Origin: Chloroflexi bacterium OLB13
GTDB taxonomy: Bacteria; Chloroflexota; Anaerolineae; Aggregatilineales; Phototrophicaceae
Assembly (NCBI GenBank): GCA_001567485.1
Contig: JZRA01000051.1
Coordinates: forward strand, 1 to 54,857
Direction of reading: 5' to 3'
DNA: 54,857 bases
Part shown: positions 8,201 to 15,750 of the stretch, piece after piece
Numbering within the stretch: the stretch's first letter is position 1
Layout of the letters: every line of letters starts with the position of its first letter
Program-made: the position numbers and the translations under genes
Notes under the pieces: generated by a model
Told to the model about the DNA's origin: nothing
Databases searched by the model: none
What the model saw: only the letters and a program-made list of their open reading frames with translations

Positions 8201-8941
8201 TCACGTACCCGAAACGCTCTCGTTCGACAGGGCGTAACCGTGGCTCGTCAGCCAATCGCCGTAGCGCGTTTCGATCAGATCGACCTGCGCCTGCGAGAGA
8301 TAGTCCCGCCACTGGCCTACTTGGCCCTGCGTCTTGCTGATGTGGTTGTCATGCAGCAGGCTGTGGGGGTCGAACGTGATCTTGCTGCTCAGGCTCTTAG
8401 GGTCTTTGAACTGGTCGGTGCGCGCCTTTTGCAGCTCGACGTTGTACTCACCGGCGATTGCCCCGGCCTCGTCGTGAGACACGGGTATGCCCAGATGCGC
8501 CGCTATTCGGCCGACCTCGGCGGCGATGTCCTGACTCATCTCCTCATACCGGGAAACCAGCATATCAGGCAGTGCAGTCCATTTCGCGTCGTTCTCAACC
8601 AGCTCGCGCAGGATGTCACGCTGCCACAGGCGCTCGAAGGGGGCGTCCTGTTTGTGCATGAACGATACGAACACGTCGCGCACATCGCGGTAGACGTAGA
8701 TCCCTTTGGCTTGTCCGGCCCTGAACTGGGCGGCGATCTCCTCGGAATAGTTGTGGTTCTTATAGACCTTCCACGCTCGCGTCCCGGCCGTGAGCGCCAC
8801 CGCATCCGCGAACTTCTCCGTCCAGCCCACGCGCGCGCCGAGGCCCGCGCCTTCCACAAGATGAGCGGCCAGCTGATACTGAAGCGTCGAGCCAGACCGC
8901 TTCATGCCGCAGCAGACGATCCACAATGCGTCTCTGTTCAC
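8201..8941 (-). CDS. Sulfotransferase 5 (GTG start)
   Basis: Likely PAPS-dependent sulfotransferase of 246 aa. The P-loop is CGMKRSGST at residues 11-19. The 3'-phosphate region reads VYRDVRDVFVSFMH. I place the start at the GTG of 8941, whose bases overlap the TGA of the upstream gene as GTGA, copying the ATGA couplings elsewhere in the operon. A longer ATG at 9040 would overlap the neighbour by about 100 bases with unrelated sequence. The GMKRSGST loop groups it apart from the HxPKTGGT enzymes, so it probably has another acceptor. Confidence 0.82.
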   Translation of the reverse strand: MNRDALWIVCCGMKRSGSTLQYQLAAHLVEGAGLGARVGWTEKFADAVALTAGTRAWKVYKNHNYSEEIAAQFRAGQAKGIYVYRDVRDVFVSFMHKQDAPFERLWQRDILRELVENDAKWTALPDMLVSRYEEMSQDIAAEVGRIAAHLGIPVSHDEAGAIAGEYNVELQKARTDQFKDPKSLSSKITFDPHSLLHDNHISKTQGQVGQWRDYLSQAQVDLIETRYGDWLTSHGYALSNESVSGT

Positions 8942-9705
8942 TGGCTCACGCTTTCCAGAAAGCCCCAGCGGCGGGTGCGCTTTTCGTTGAAGAACGTGTC
9001 GAGAAAGGCCGCGTCCTCCGGCGAGAGTTCGTTTCGCCACTGGTCATTCTTGCTGGTATCGAGACGTTTGCGCTCGGTGGCGTCCAACAGCACTTGCTCC
9101 GGCAGCCCCGCGAACGCCGCGACGTCACGCGTCACCGCTTGGGCGTGCTGCATCCATGTCTCGTAGCGAAACGCCATATATGACCCGGCATCCAGTGCTT
9201 GAAGCTGCGCCGATAGCAGTGTGAGATGTTCCTCGCAAACCACGGCCATGTTATGCAGGTTCGGCGCGAATCCCCTGCGGAACGACGAGTATGTCGCCGC
9301 GCGTGGATCGCGGTAAATGACCAGGATCCGCGAGTTCGGGAATAGATCGACGATGTCCTGCATATCGGGGCGGTAGCGGTCTCCACGGTAGAACGGTGAA
9401 GACCGTTTGATGACAAGGTGCGTCGTAGCCGCGTGCTGCTCGTACTGCAAAAGCTCTTGAACCAACCGGGGCAGCGCCTGCCGCGCCTGCGCGTACAGGC
9501 TGACATCGCCGTGCCGATCCCACAGATCGCGCGTCGTCCAGTTAATGCGTTTTGCCAGCCTGAATGCTGGATCTTTCTCGCGCGAGAGCGTACGGTGCTT
9601 CCCGGCGACCGTTACGACCTGAGGCGCTGCGGCCAAAATTTGGGCGAGCAGCGTCGTTCCCGATCCACTCGCGCCTGAGACGTACAGCAAACGGAAGTCT
9701 CTCAT
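8938..9705 (-). CDS. Sulfotransferase 6
   Basis: The 255-aa protein starts MRDFRLLYVSGASGSGTT, with the phosphosulfate loop GASGSGTT at residues 11-18. The phosphate-binding stretch ILVIYRDPRAATYSSF lies near residues 130-145. There is no signal peptide or membrane helix. Its start overlaps the stop of the ABC ATPase gene by four bases (9702-9705, ATGA) and its stop overlaps the next gene's GTG, so three genes are translationally chained. It is of the Sulfotransfer_1/3 kind. A general P-loop kinase is a less likely alternative because of the YRDPR motif. Confidence 0.83.
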   Translation of the reverse strand: MRDFRLLYVSGASGSGTTLLAQILAAAPQVVTVAGKHRTLSREKDPAFRLAKRINWTTRDLWDRHGDVSLYAQARQALPRLVQELLQYEQHAATTHLVIKRSSPFYRGDRYRPDMQDIVDLFPNSRILVIYRDPRAATYSSFRRGFAPNLHNMAVVCEEHLTLLSAQLQALDAGSYMAFRYETWMQHAQAVTRDVAAFAGLPEQVLLDATERKRLDTSKNDQWRNELSPEDAAFLDTFFNEKRTRRWGFLESVSQ

Positions 9706-11003
9706 GAGATCGCTTCACTCTCAGCGACGGTGTGCCACTCCAATACCGGCGCGATCAGGCCGGGCCGCTGTTTTATCATGTAATCGCGGTTCGGGATATC
9801 GTACACGATGCTCACGGTCAGCCCGCGCGTGTTGTTGACGATCCATCCGCCCCGATGGATAGCGACCAGCGGATCGACATAGTACGTCCCGTTGTTGAGT
9901 AAGCGCGGAGAGATGACCCCGCGGAGCTTGTAGGTACGGCGGGCGCTGTCGTACTCGAGGGTTTCTGCGATGTCATTGTGAAACGACCGGAACAGGCTGT
10001 TCTCGTCCGTCGATTTCAGCTCAAACCCAACCCGCAGAAAATCAATGGGGGCGGAAAGCTCAAACTCCATCTCGACGATCACCGGCATGCTGCTCAAGTA
10101 CGTTGACCGGATATTGCCATCGCTGTCGAACGTCCGCATCGCGATGAGTTTGAACGGATAAGGCGAGTCGGCCGGCGTGTTCGTGAAGTGTTTCTCGCCC
10201 TCGCTCGTCCCGCCTGAGGCCGTGTTCTCAAGCAGATACGCGGATGTTACCTGCGTGGGGTCGCCGCTGGTCATGATCTTGCCTTTGTTGAGCCAAATCA
10301 CCCAGTCGCAGTGGGACAGGATCGCCGACAGGTTGTGCGAGACCATGATGACGGTGCGTCCCTCGCGCGAGACCTGAGACATTTTGCCCAGCCCGCGTTT
10401 CTGGAACTCGGCATCCCCCACCGACAGCACCTCGTCAACCAGCAGCACGTCGGACTGGAAGAACGCCGCGACGGAAAAGCCGAGCCGCACCTTCATGCCG
10501 CTTGAATAACGCTTCACCGGCGTGTCGATGAACGCGCCGACGCCCGAAAACTCGATGATCCGGTCATAGAGCCGGTTGATCTCGCGCGCATCCATGCCCA
10601 GCACCGCGCCGTTCATGTAGATGTTCTCACGCCCGGTCAGCTCCGGATGAAACCCTGTCCCCACTTCCAGCAGCGAGCCGAGCGTCCCGCGGATTTGCGC
10701 TTGGCCGCTTGTCGGTGTCGTGATCCTGCTCAGCACCTTGAGCAAGGTGCTCTTGCCGGAACCGTTGGAGCCGATCAGGCCGACGATCTGCCCCTTGCCG
10801 ACCTCGAACGAAATGTCGTCCAACGCCTTCAGCGGCACTTCCGCGCCGAACGCGGCCTGACCCGCAAGCGCCGAGCGGAGCCGCTTGACCGGCGAGGCGA
10901 CGTTGTGCAACATCTGAGCGCGGCGCGAGCGGGCCTCGGCGGTGGCCGCCACGTAATACACCTTCGACAGGTGTTCGACTTCAATCGCGTTTTCCGGTTT
11001 CAT
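9702..11003 (-). CDS. wzt: Polysaccharide ABC exporter ATPase, Wzt type with C-terminal domain
   Basis: This is the ATP-binding subunit that powers glycan export through the membrane permease encoded just upstream. Walker A is GSNGSGKST (residues 78-86). The signature is RYSSGMKVRL (165-174), Walker B is DVLLVDE (185-191), and the H-loop His lies in SHN (222-224). The N-terminal 60 residues before Walker A and VGTGFHPELTGRENIYMNG are typical for Wzt/TagH/RfbE ATPases. Residues about 270-433 form an extra beta-rich domain. In the known O-antigen exporters such a domain binds the modified end of the polymer. Here the recognised mark might be a methyl or sulfate group; that is inference. There is a two-base gap from the permease. 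Confidence 0.92.
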   Translation of the reverse strand: MKPENAIEVEHLSKVYYVAATAEARSRRAQMLHNVASPVKRLRSALAGQAAFGAEVPLKALDDISFEVGKGQIVGLIGSNGSGKSTLLKVLSRITTPTSGQAQIRGTLGSLLEVGTGFHPELTGRENIYMNGAVLGMDAREINRLYDRIIEFSGVGAFIDTPVKRYSSGMKVRLGFSVAAFFQSDVLLVDEVLSVGDAEFQKRGLGKMSQVSREGRTVIMVSHNLSAILSHCDWVIWLNKGKIMTSGDPTQVTSAYLLENTASGGTSEGEKHFTNTPADSPYPFKLIAMRTFDSDGNIRSTYLSSMPVIVEMEFELSAPIDFLRVGFELKSTDENSLFRSFHNDIAETLEYDSARRTYKLRGVISPRLLNNGTYYVDPLVAIHRGGWIVNNTRGLTVSIVYDIPNRDYMIKQRPGLIAPVLEWHTVAESEAIS

Positions 11004-11005
11004 CG

Positions 11006-11425
11006 CTAGACCACATCCGCAATCGTCGCTTCAAGGCGGTTAAACAGCAGAAGCCCGGCCCCAAGCAGAACGAACATAACGCAGTACGCCAGCGCGATCA
11101 GGGAGAGCGACGGCGGTTCGCCCGAACCGAGCAGTGCCCAGCGGAAGCCCTCGACCACCACCGCCATCGGGTTGTACTGGTACAGCGTATCCAGCGGCGC
11201 GGGAAGCCGGCTGCTCGCATATACCACCGGCGTGAGGAAGAACAGGAATCGGGTCACCGCCTGAGACACGTACACCGAGTCGCGGAAGCGCGCCTGAAAC
11301 CCGGCGAACAGCAGCCCAACGCTCAGCCCCGTGCCCGCCGCGAGGATCGTATACACCGGCAGGACGAGGACGTTGAGGGTGGGCAGGAAGCCGTACATCA
11401 ACATCACCACGAACAGGATAATCAT
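11006..11425 (-). CDS. wzm: ABC-2 exporter permease, 3' part
   Basis: This is the C-terminal half (139 aa from the ATG at 11425) of a Wzm/TagG-type permease. It has about four hydrophobic helices (MIILFVVMLMYGFLP, VLPVYTILAAGTGLSVGLLF, AVTRFLFFLTPVVYAS, ALAYCVMFVLLGAGLLLF), with FQARFRDSVYVSQ between two of them, which is normal for this family. Its ATG overlaps the TGA of the 5' part (ATGA at 11422-11425). Either it is re-initiated as a separate polypeptide, or one base is missing and the two parts are one gene. Confidence 0.75.
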   Translation of the reverse strand: MIILFVVMLMYGFLPTLNVLVLPVYTILAAGTGLSVGLLFAGFQARFRDSVYVSQAVTRFLFFLTPVVYASSRLPAPLDTLYQYNPMAVVVEGFRWALLGSGEPPSLSLIALAYCVMFVLLGAGLLLFNRLEATIADVV

Positions 11426-11850
11426 GCGATGCCGAAGGTCAGCAGTTCCATGAACATCTCGATCAACGGGAAGATGAGCCGGGGAATGTAGATCTTCTGG
11501 ATGAGCGTGCTGTTCTTCTGCATGCTCATCGAAACACCCTGCACCACGCCGGCGAACAGCGACCACACGATTAACGCGCTGAAGCTGAACAGTGGATAGG
11601 GGATTGCGGTATCGTTCTGAGCGTCGAACAGGACGCCGAGAATAAGCGTGTACCCGACCATCGTCATAAACGGTTGGTACACCGCGTAGATCGGCCCGCC
11701 GATGGTCTGACGGTACGTGACCCGGAAGTTCCGGCTCACGAAATTGAACAGCACGTTGCGGTAGTGCCAGACCTCGCGCAGATCCGGCAGCCTCCAGCCC
11801 TTCGCCGGCCGGATCCATGTGATGTCCGCTGTTGACGGGGCCGCCATCAA
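11422..11850 (-). CDS. wzm: ABC-2 exporter permease, 5' part (frame break at about 11425)
   Basis: The N-terminal half (142 aa) of the membrane subunit of the glycan exporter. It contains the cytoplasmic WHYRNVLFNFVSRNF entry segment, the RQTIGGPIYAVYQP motif, and helices PFMTMVGYTLILGVLF and YPLFSFSALIVWSLFAGVV. It ends at MELLTFGIA followed by TGA in the middle of a helix that continues in the next frame (IILFVVM). A complete permease would be about 280 aa. The first gene of the operon, it has GAGGA about eight bases before the ATG. A one-base deletion repairs it; natural splitting with coupled re-initiation is possible but less likely. Confidence 0.78.
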   Translation of the reverse strand: MMAAPSTADITWIRPAKGWRLPDLREVWHYRNVLFNFVSRNFRVTYRQTIGGPIYAVYQPFMTMVGYTLILGVLFDAQNDTAIPYPLFSFSALIVWSLFAGVVQGVSMSMQKNSTLIQKIYIPRLIFPLIEMFMELLTFGIA

Positions 11851-12373
11851 ACTTGTCCTCTACAACATTCGCTCTACAGGGTCGTTTGCAAGAGTCCGGG
11901 GCGCTTCACAGCCGCAGTTCACGCGCCGCGATGTGGCGCTCGATCGTTCGTCCAGCTGCCGATTACCGACTCGTGCAGCTCGGGTTGCGTGTATGCGCTG
12001 CAAGAGGCTTTGCCTCCTCCCACCGCTTACGAACATGCACTTTCCGGAGTCCTCCGCCGAAGCCGGCCTCACAGACAGGCACGGGCAAAGGATGCAGGAA
12101 CAGGCGTCCCTTTCGGATATCGAATAATTTTCAAAGCCATCACAACCCGCGTCAAGTGGGGTGAAGTTTAGCACAGGTTCATTTTGCGCCTAGACTGAAG
12201 TAGGTTGTCGAAAGTCAGCAAACCCAATCTTCTGCTTCAGCGGGTTCCACGAGCGGTGAAGGCTGGTAGTCACTCATCACTCATCACTTTCAACTTATTA
12301 CATGAGTTGACAGCCGTGTGTCGACCGGCCGGCCGGCGCGTGACAAGCCGGGTTGCCGCACGCCGCGCGGCGC
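11851..12373. other. Intergenic region upstream of the glycan operon
   Basis: This 523-base gap has no supportable gene. It must hold the promoter of the minus-strand operon, but I find no clear -35/-10 pair. Bases 12275-12296 are identical to 28011-28032 (shared core CATCACTCATCACTTTCAA), a dispersed repeat. Confidence 0.6.
12275..12296. repeat. 22-base dispersed repeat, copy 1
   Basis: Identical over 22 bases to 28011-28032. Related CATCACTCATCACT strings occur near 83-98 and, reversed, near 54718-54740. All lie between genes. Confidence 0.65.
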
Positions 12374-13390
12374 TCAATGAAGCGGTCGCTCCGCCGTCGC
12401 CAGCGCGATATCCACGACGCTTCCCGGCGCGAACTGACTCGCAAGCTGCGCGAGGCCGTTGGCGCGGTCGGTGTTGTCGGGCAGCGTGAGCAGAATCAGA
12501 TCGCAGTAGGCGGCGATATCCTCCACGATCCGTTCGCAGCGGTAATAGGCCAGCGCGGACAGATCGACCTGCGCCGTGCCGTAGCCTTCGTAGAACAGCG
12601 CCGCCTGCGCGTCCGGCCCCAGCGGATCGCTGCTGCCTAATCCCGCGCCCACGAACATCAGGTCGCGTTCTTTCGGCGCGTATACCAGCGTATCCCAATC
12701 CACGAGGTACAGCATACCGTCAGGCGTGATCAGGACGTTGCCGACGTGAATATCGCCGTGACAGACGATTTGCGGCGGCGGATACGAGCGCAGATGTCCG
12801 GCGAGATGGCGCGCGTGGCTGATGAGCGATTCGATCTGCCACCGGCGCTCACGCAGCAGGTCGGCCAGCCCATACGTCACCGGATCATCCACAATCCAGC
12901 GGTCGAGCGTGCTTATCAGCGCGGTGACTTTATCCCGCCACGCCGGATCGTAGGTCTCGCGCGCGATGTGCGCCGTCACGACGGCGGGCAAGGGCGTCGT
13001 ATGGAACTGCTTGAGCGCACGCCCGAACGTGACCCAATCGCTCGCGGTCAGCACGCGCGTCCAGCCATCATGGCCGACGATGAACGGAAACACGGCGAGC
13101 TGTCCATCCGCGACCGGCGACGTGAGCGCGCCGTGCTGGTTCGGGATCGGCGCGATAACGTGCGCCACGCCGGCATCGTGCAGCGCCTTGGGGACGGCTG
13201 TGGCCGCTGCGTTGTAGTCGCCGCGCCGCAGCTTGACGAACAGCGAGACGTCGGCGGCCTCTGCGCGATAGACCGCCGTGTTCGCGTCCGCCCCGATCGG
13301 CAGAAAACTGAGCGTGTGCGCGTCTATGCCGAACGCGTCACGCAGGCACGCAAGGATCAGCGCGTCGTCGATATCGGGTTTCTCAAGCAC
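12374..13390 (-). CDS. Phosphotransferase, APH(9)/spectinomycin-kinase-like
   Basis: A 338-aa kinase-fold protein of the aminoglycoside phosphotransferase family. The catalytic loop is CHGDIHVGNVL (residues 210-220) with Asp213. The Mg-binding DWDT is at 231-234, followed by YAPKERDLMF, which is characteristic of the APH(9) branch. A nucleotide-binding Lys lies in SLFVKLRRG near residue 53. It overlaps the upstream homocysteine methyltransferase gene by eight bases, so they are co-expressed. Family members phosphorylate antibiotics or small metabolites. The chromosomal metabolic context suggests a metabolite, and resistance cannot be claimed from sequence alone. Confidence 0.82.
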   Translation of the reverse strand: MLEKPDIDDALILACLRDAFGIDAHTLSFLPIGADANTAVYRAEAADVSLFVKLRRGDYNAAATAVPKALHDAGVAHVIAPIPNQHGALTSPVADGQLAVFPFIVGHDGWTRVLTASDWVTFGRALKQFHTTPLPAVVTAHIARETYDPAWRDKVTALISTLDRWIVDDPVTYGLADLLRERRWQIESLISHARHLAGHLRSYPPPQIVCHGDIHVGNVLITPDGMLYLVDWDTLVYAPKERDLMFVGAGLGSSDPLGPDAQAALFYEGYGTAQVDLSALAYYRCERIVEDIAAYCDLILLTLPDNTDRANGLAQLASQFAPGSVVDIALATAERPLH

Positions 13391-14324
13391 TTAGGATCCC
13401 CTCTACAACCGCCCGGATATGCGCGGGCGTCGTGCGGCAGCACCCGCCGATCACGCGCGCGCCGGCGTCGAACCAGCTTCGGGCCTCCACCGCGTAGGCA
13501 TCGCAGGCGCGTTCGCCGTGCCACGTCTTGGTGACCGGATCGTACGCTTCGCCGCTGTTGGGATACACCGCGACCGGCGTATTTGTCGCGGCGCGCGCGG
13601 CGTGGATGAGCGCCGGGATGAAGCGCGGGGCCGTGCAGTTGACGCCGACCGCCGCCACCTGCGGATGCGTGCCGGTCAGCACCGCCGCCTCCGAGAACGA
13701 CTCGCCGCTGCTCAGATGCGCCCCGTCCTTGCACGAGAAGCTGATCCACGCCCATGTGACCGGATGATCGTCCAGCAGGCGCAGTAGGGCACGGGCTTCA
13801 CTCAGGCATGGGATCGTCTCGCACGCCAGCAGGTCAGCCCCGGACGCTGCCAAAACGCCGAACCGCGCGCGGTGGAACGCGACAAGTCCGTCTTCGTCCA
13901 GCGCATAGTCGCCGCGATATTCGCTGCCGTCCGCCAAGTACGCGCCGTATGGCCCGACCGACGCGGCCACCAACGGACGCACGCGCTTGACCCGATTGGC
14001 CGGATCAGCCCAAAACGCCTCACGCGCTTCGGCCGCCAGAGTCACGGATTTCCGCATCAGATCGGCCGCCTGCGATTCGGTGAACCCGCGCCGCGCGAAA
14101 CCCTCGAACGTCGCCTGATAGCTGGCGGTCGTGGCGACATCAGCGCCGGCGGCGAAGTAATCGGCGTGCACCTGCCGGATCAGGTCGGGCTGTTCGATCA
14201 ACACACGCGCCGACCACAGCGGATCACGCAGGTCGCATCCACGTGCTTCGAGTTCAGTCGCCAGCGCGCCATCCAGCACAGCGATGAGTTGACGGTCGAG
14301 GATTTCGCGTAATGGATTACGCAT
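13383..14324 (-). CDS. mmuM: Homocysteine S-methyltransferase
   Basis: Transfers a methyl group, typically from S-methylmethionine or SAM, to homocysteine to make methionine. The protein is 313 aa. The N-terminal barrel starts with VLDGALATELEARGCDL. The zinc-binding cysteines are in GVNCTAP (Cys230) and GGCC (Cys295, Cys296), the full set for the family. It is a stand-alone catalytic domain without B12 modules, hence the MmuM type rather than MetH. It overlaps the APH-like gene downstream. No riboswitch is evident upstream. Confidence 0.88.
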   Translation of the reverse strand: MRNPLREILDRQLIAVLDGALATELEARGCDLRDPLWSARVLIEQPDLIRQVHADYFAAGADVATTASYQATFEGFARRGFTESQAADLMRKSVTLAAEAREAFWADPANRVKRVRPLVAASVGPYGAYLADGSEYRGDYALDEDGLVAFHRARFGVLAASGADLLACETIPCLSEARALLRLLDDHPVTWAWISFSCKDGAHLSSGESFSEAAVLTGTHPQVAAVGVNCTAPRFIPALIHAARAATNTPVAVYPNSGEAYDPVTKTWHGERACDAYAVEARSWFDAGARVIGGCCRTTPAHIRAVVEGILSA

Positions 14325-14507
14325 GGGAGTCCCTCACTTCCCCGGCCTGTTTCGCCCGCCGTAGGCGTGGGGAAAAACGCCGGCCGAATACCATATTCTA
14401 CCGCGTCTGTGCCCCTCTCTATAACGGGCCTCTCTCAGAGGCGTATTCAGGTCACGAGCTGCGCCGTACGGCTTCAGCCCGCGGCGTGACAAGATGAGCG
14501 CGCGCCC

Positions 14508-14861
14508 TCACGCCGTATCGTCGCCCTGATACGTCGACTGGACAAAGCGCAGGCCGGCGAGGATTTGCCCGGTGCGCTGCGCCGACAACCGGCCGATATG
14601 CGCGCCCAAGTCCACCTTGCGCAGCGTCGTCACTTTGGCGACCTCTACGACGCTCTGGCGCGGCAGGTTGGCCTCGCCGGCGTCGAGCAGCACGTTCCCC
14701 GGCAGCGACACGCGGTGCAGGTTGGTCGTGAGCGCGCAGGCGACAACCGTCTCGATGCGGCTGTGGTTGAACACGTCATCCTGCACGATGACGTAGGGAT
14801 GCGGTACGCCGCCCAGCGCATCGTGCAGCACCCAATACACGTCACCGCGAAAAATCGGCAT
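14508..14861 (-). CDS. MazF/PemK-type endoribonuclease toxin
   Basis: A 117-aa protein with the MazF beta-barrel signature: RGDVYWVLHD at the start, HPYVIVQDDVFN (the mRNA interferase strand with conserved Pro), then VVACALTTN and LPRQSVVEVAKVTTL. It would cleave mRNA at short motifs when not blocked. No MazE-like antitoxin gene precedes it: the 107 bases to the divergent DUF433 gene hold none. The neighbouring DUF433 antitoxin might serve it, or the antitoxin is elsewhere. This lone placement is unusual. Confidence 0.82.
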   Translation of the reverse strand: MPIFRGDVYWVLHDALGGVPHPYVIVQDDVFNHSRIETVVACALTTNLHRVSLPGNVLLDAGEANLPRQSVVEVAKVTTLRKVDLGAHIGRLSAQRTGQILAGLRFVQSTYQGDDTA

Positions 14862-14968
14862 GATCGCTGCGCTGTCCTTTAGCGTCTATTCCACCGGAAG
14901 AATGATATACAATCGTGCTAGAATCAGCATGCTCCATACTGTGATGATCGTGTAGAGATGCACCTGCC

Positions 14969-15310
14969 GTGACTGACGCCCCAATTACTGAAGCGATCCC
15001 GATCTATACCGATGACTACGGTCGAATGCGTGTCAGTGGCACGCGCGTCCTGCTCGACCTTATCGTACACGCCTATCATCACGGGGAGACTCCCGAACAC
15101 ATCGTCCAAATGTACACCACGCTGTCGCTCGATCAGGTGTACTTGGCGATCGGCTACTATCTGCGTCACCGCGAGGCGGTCGATGATTATCTTCAGCGCA
15201 TGGAAACGGAAGCAATACGGCTCCAGCAGGAGTGGGAGGCACAGCATCCTCCTCTGACGCGGGCCGAACTTGAAGCACGGCTCCACGCGAAACGCACGGA
15301 TGCGGAATGA
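14969..15310 (+). CDS. DUF433 antitoxin-like protein
   Basis: A 113-aa protein with the DUF433 helix-turn-helix core: DYGRMRVSGTRVLLDLIVHAY, then GETPEHIVQMYTTLSLDQVYLAIGYYL, then a long acidic/basic C-terminal helix (MIETEA-like, HPPLTRAELEARL). DUF433 proteins pair with DUF5615 PIN-like proteins and are thought to be antitoxins that bind DNA and toxin. The stop overlaps the ATG of the DUF5615 gene by four bases (15307-15310). It is divergent from the MazF gene, so the two share a 107-base promoter region. Confidence 0.86.
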   Translation: MTDAPITEAIPIYTDDYGRMRVSGTRVLLDLIVHAYHHGETPEHIVQMYTTLSLDQVYLAIGYYLRHREAVDDYLQRMETEAIRLQQEWEAQHPPLTRAELEARLHAKRTDAE

Positions 15311-15657
15311 AGTTTCTCGCTGACGAAAACTTCAACAACGATATTCTACGCGGCGTGTGGCGGCGGATCCCCAGTTTTGTCTTCATCCGGGTGCAGGACA
15401 CCGAGATAGCAGGTGCTGACGATGATCGCGTGCTGGACTATGCCGCCAAGTATACCTACATTGTCCTCACACATGACGTAAACACCATGCGTGGACATTT
15501 CTATCGGCGAATGCAGGCCGGCGATCCGCTGCCGGGGCTGTTTCTCGTCCATAAGCATTCGCCTGTGGCGAAGGTGATCGACGCGCTTGAACTCATTCTC
15601 TCCGCCAGCGACGAGACGGAGTGGTTAGGTCATGCGACCTACGTGCCGTTTGACTGA
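15307..15657 (+). CDS. DUF5615 PIN-like toxin
   Basis: A 116-aa PIN-like nuclease-fold protein. The start MKFLADENFNNDIL carries the acidic Asp6/Glu7 pair. Acidic residues follow at GADDDRVLDYA (38-48) and YIVLTHDVNTM (51-61), the usual DUF5615 pattern of metal-binding acids. It is the predicted toxin of the pair with the overlapping DUF433 gene; substrates of this family are not well established. A strong hairpin terminator follows at 15675-15697. All key acidic residues are present, so it is likely functional, unlike the decayed relative at 39293-39430. Confidence 0.84.
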   Translation: MKFLADENFNNDILRGVWRRIPSFVFIRVQDTEIAGADDDRVLDYAAKYTYIVLTHDVNTMRGHFYRRMQAGDPLPGLFLVHKHSPVAKVIDALELILSASDETEWLGHATYVPFD

Positions 15658-15674
15658 CACCGTAATACAACGTC

Positions 15675-15697
15675 AGGGCGAGCCGATAGCTCGCCCT
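15675..15697. terminator. Bidirectional hairpin terminator
   Basis: AGGGCGAGC (15675-15683), loop CGATA, then GCTCGCCCT (15689-15697): a perfect 9-bp stem. It lies between the plus-strand toxin gene and the minus-strand YqhQ gene, which converge here. T-rich CTCCTTTT follows on the plus strand. Confidence 0.75.
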
Positions 15698-15750
15698 AAA
15701 GACTCCTTTTCGTGCTCAGCGTCAGCTTATGCAGCACCCGGCAGTTTACG

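Noticed and set aside
6537..8237. Long open frame of 566 codons on the plus strand
   Set aside because: It lies antisense to a glycosyltransferase and an FkbM methyltransferase with clear motifs. Its product is Arg/His/Gln-rich without any domain, as expected from a GC-rich shadow frame.
11422..11425. Programmed ribosomal frameshift at the permease break
   Set aside because: No slippery heptamer or strong downstream stem is visible. Five other genes show the same kind of single-base loss.
12374..13390. Antibiotic resistance gene (spectinomycin kinase)
   Set aside because: Only the APH(9)-like motif pattern supports it. The gene is embedded in a metabolic, non-mobile context, so I call it only a phosphotransferase.
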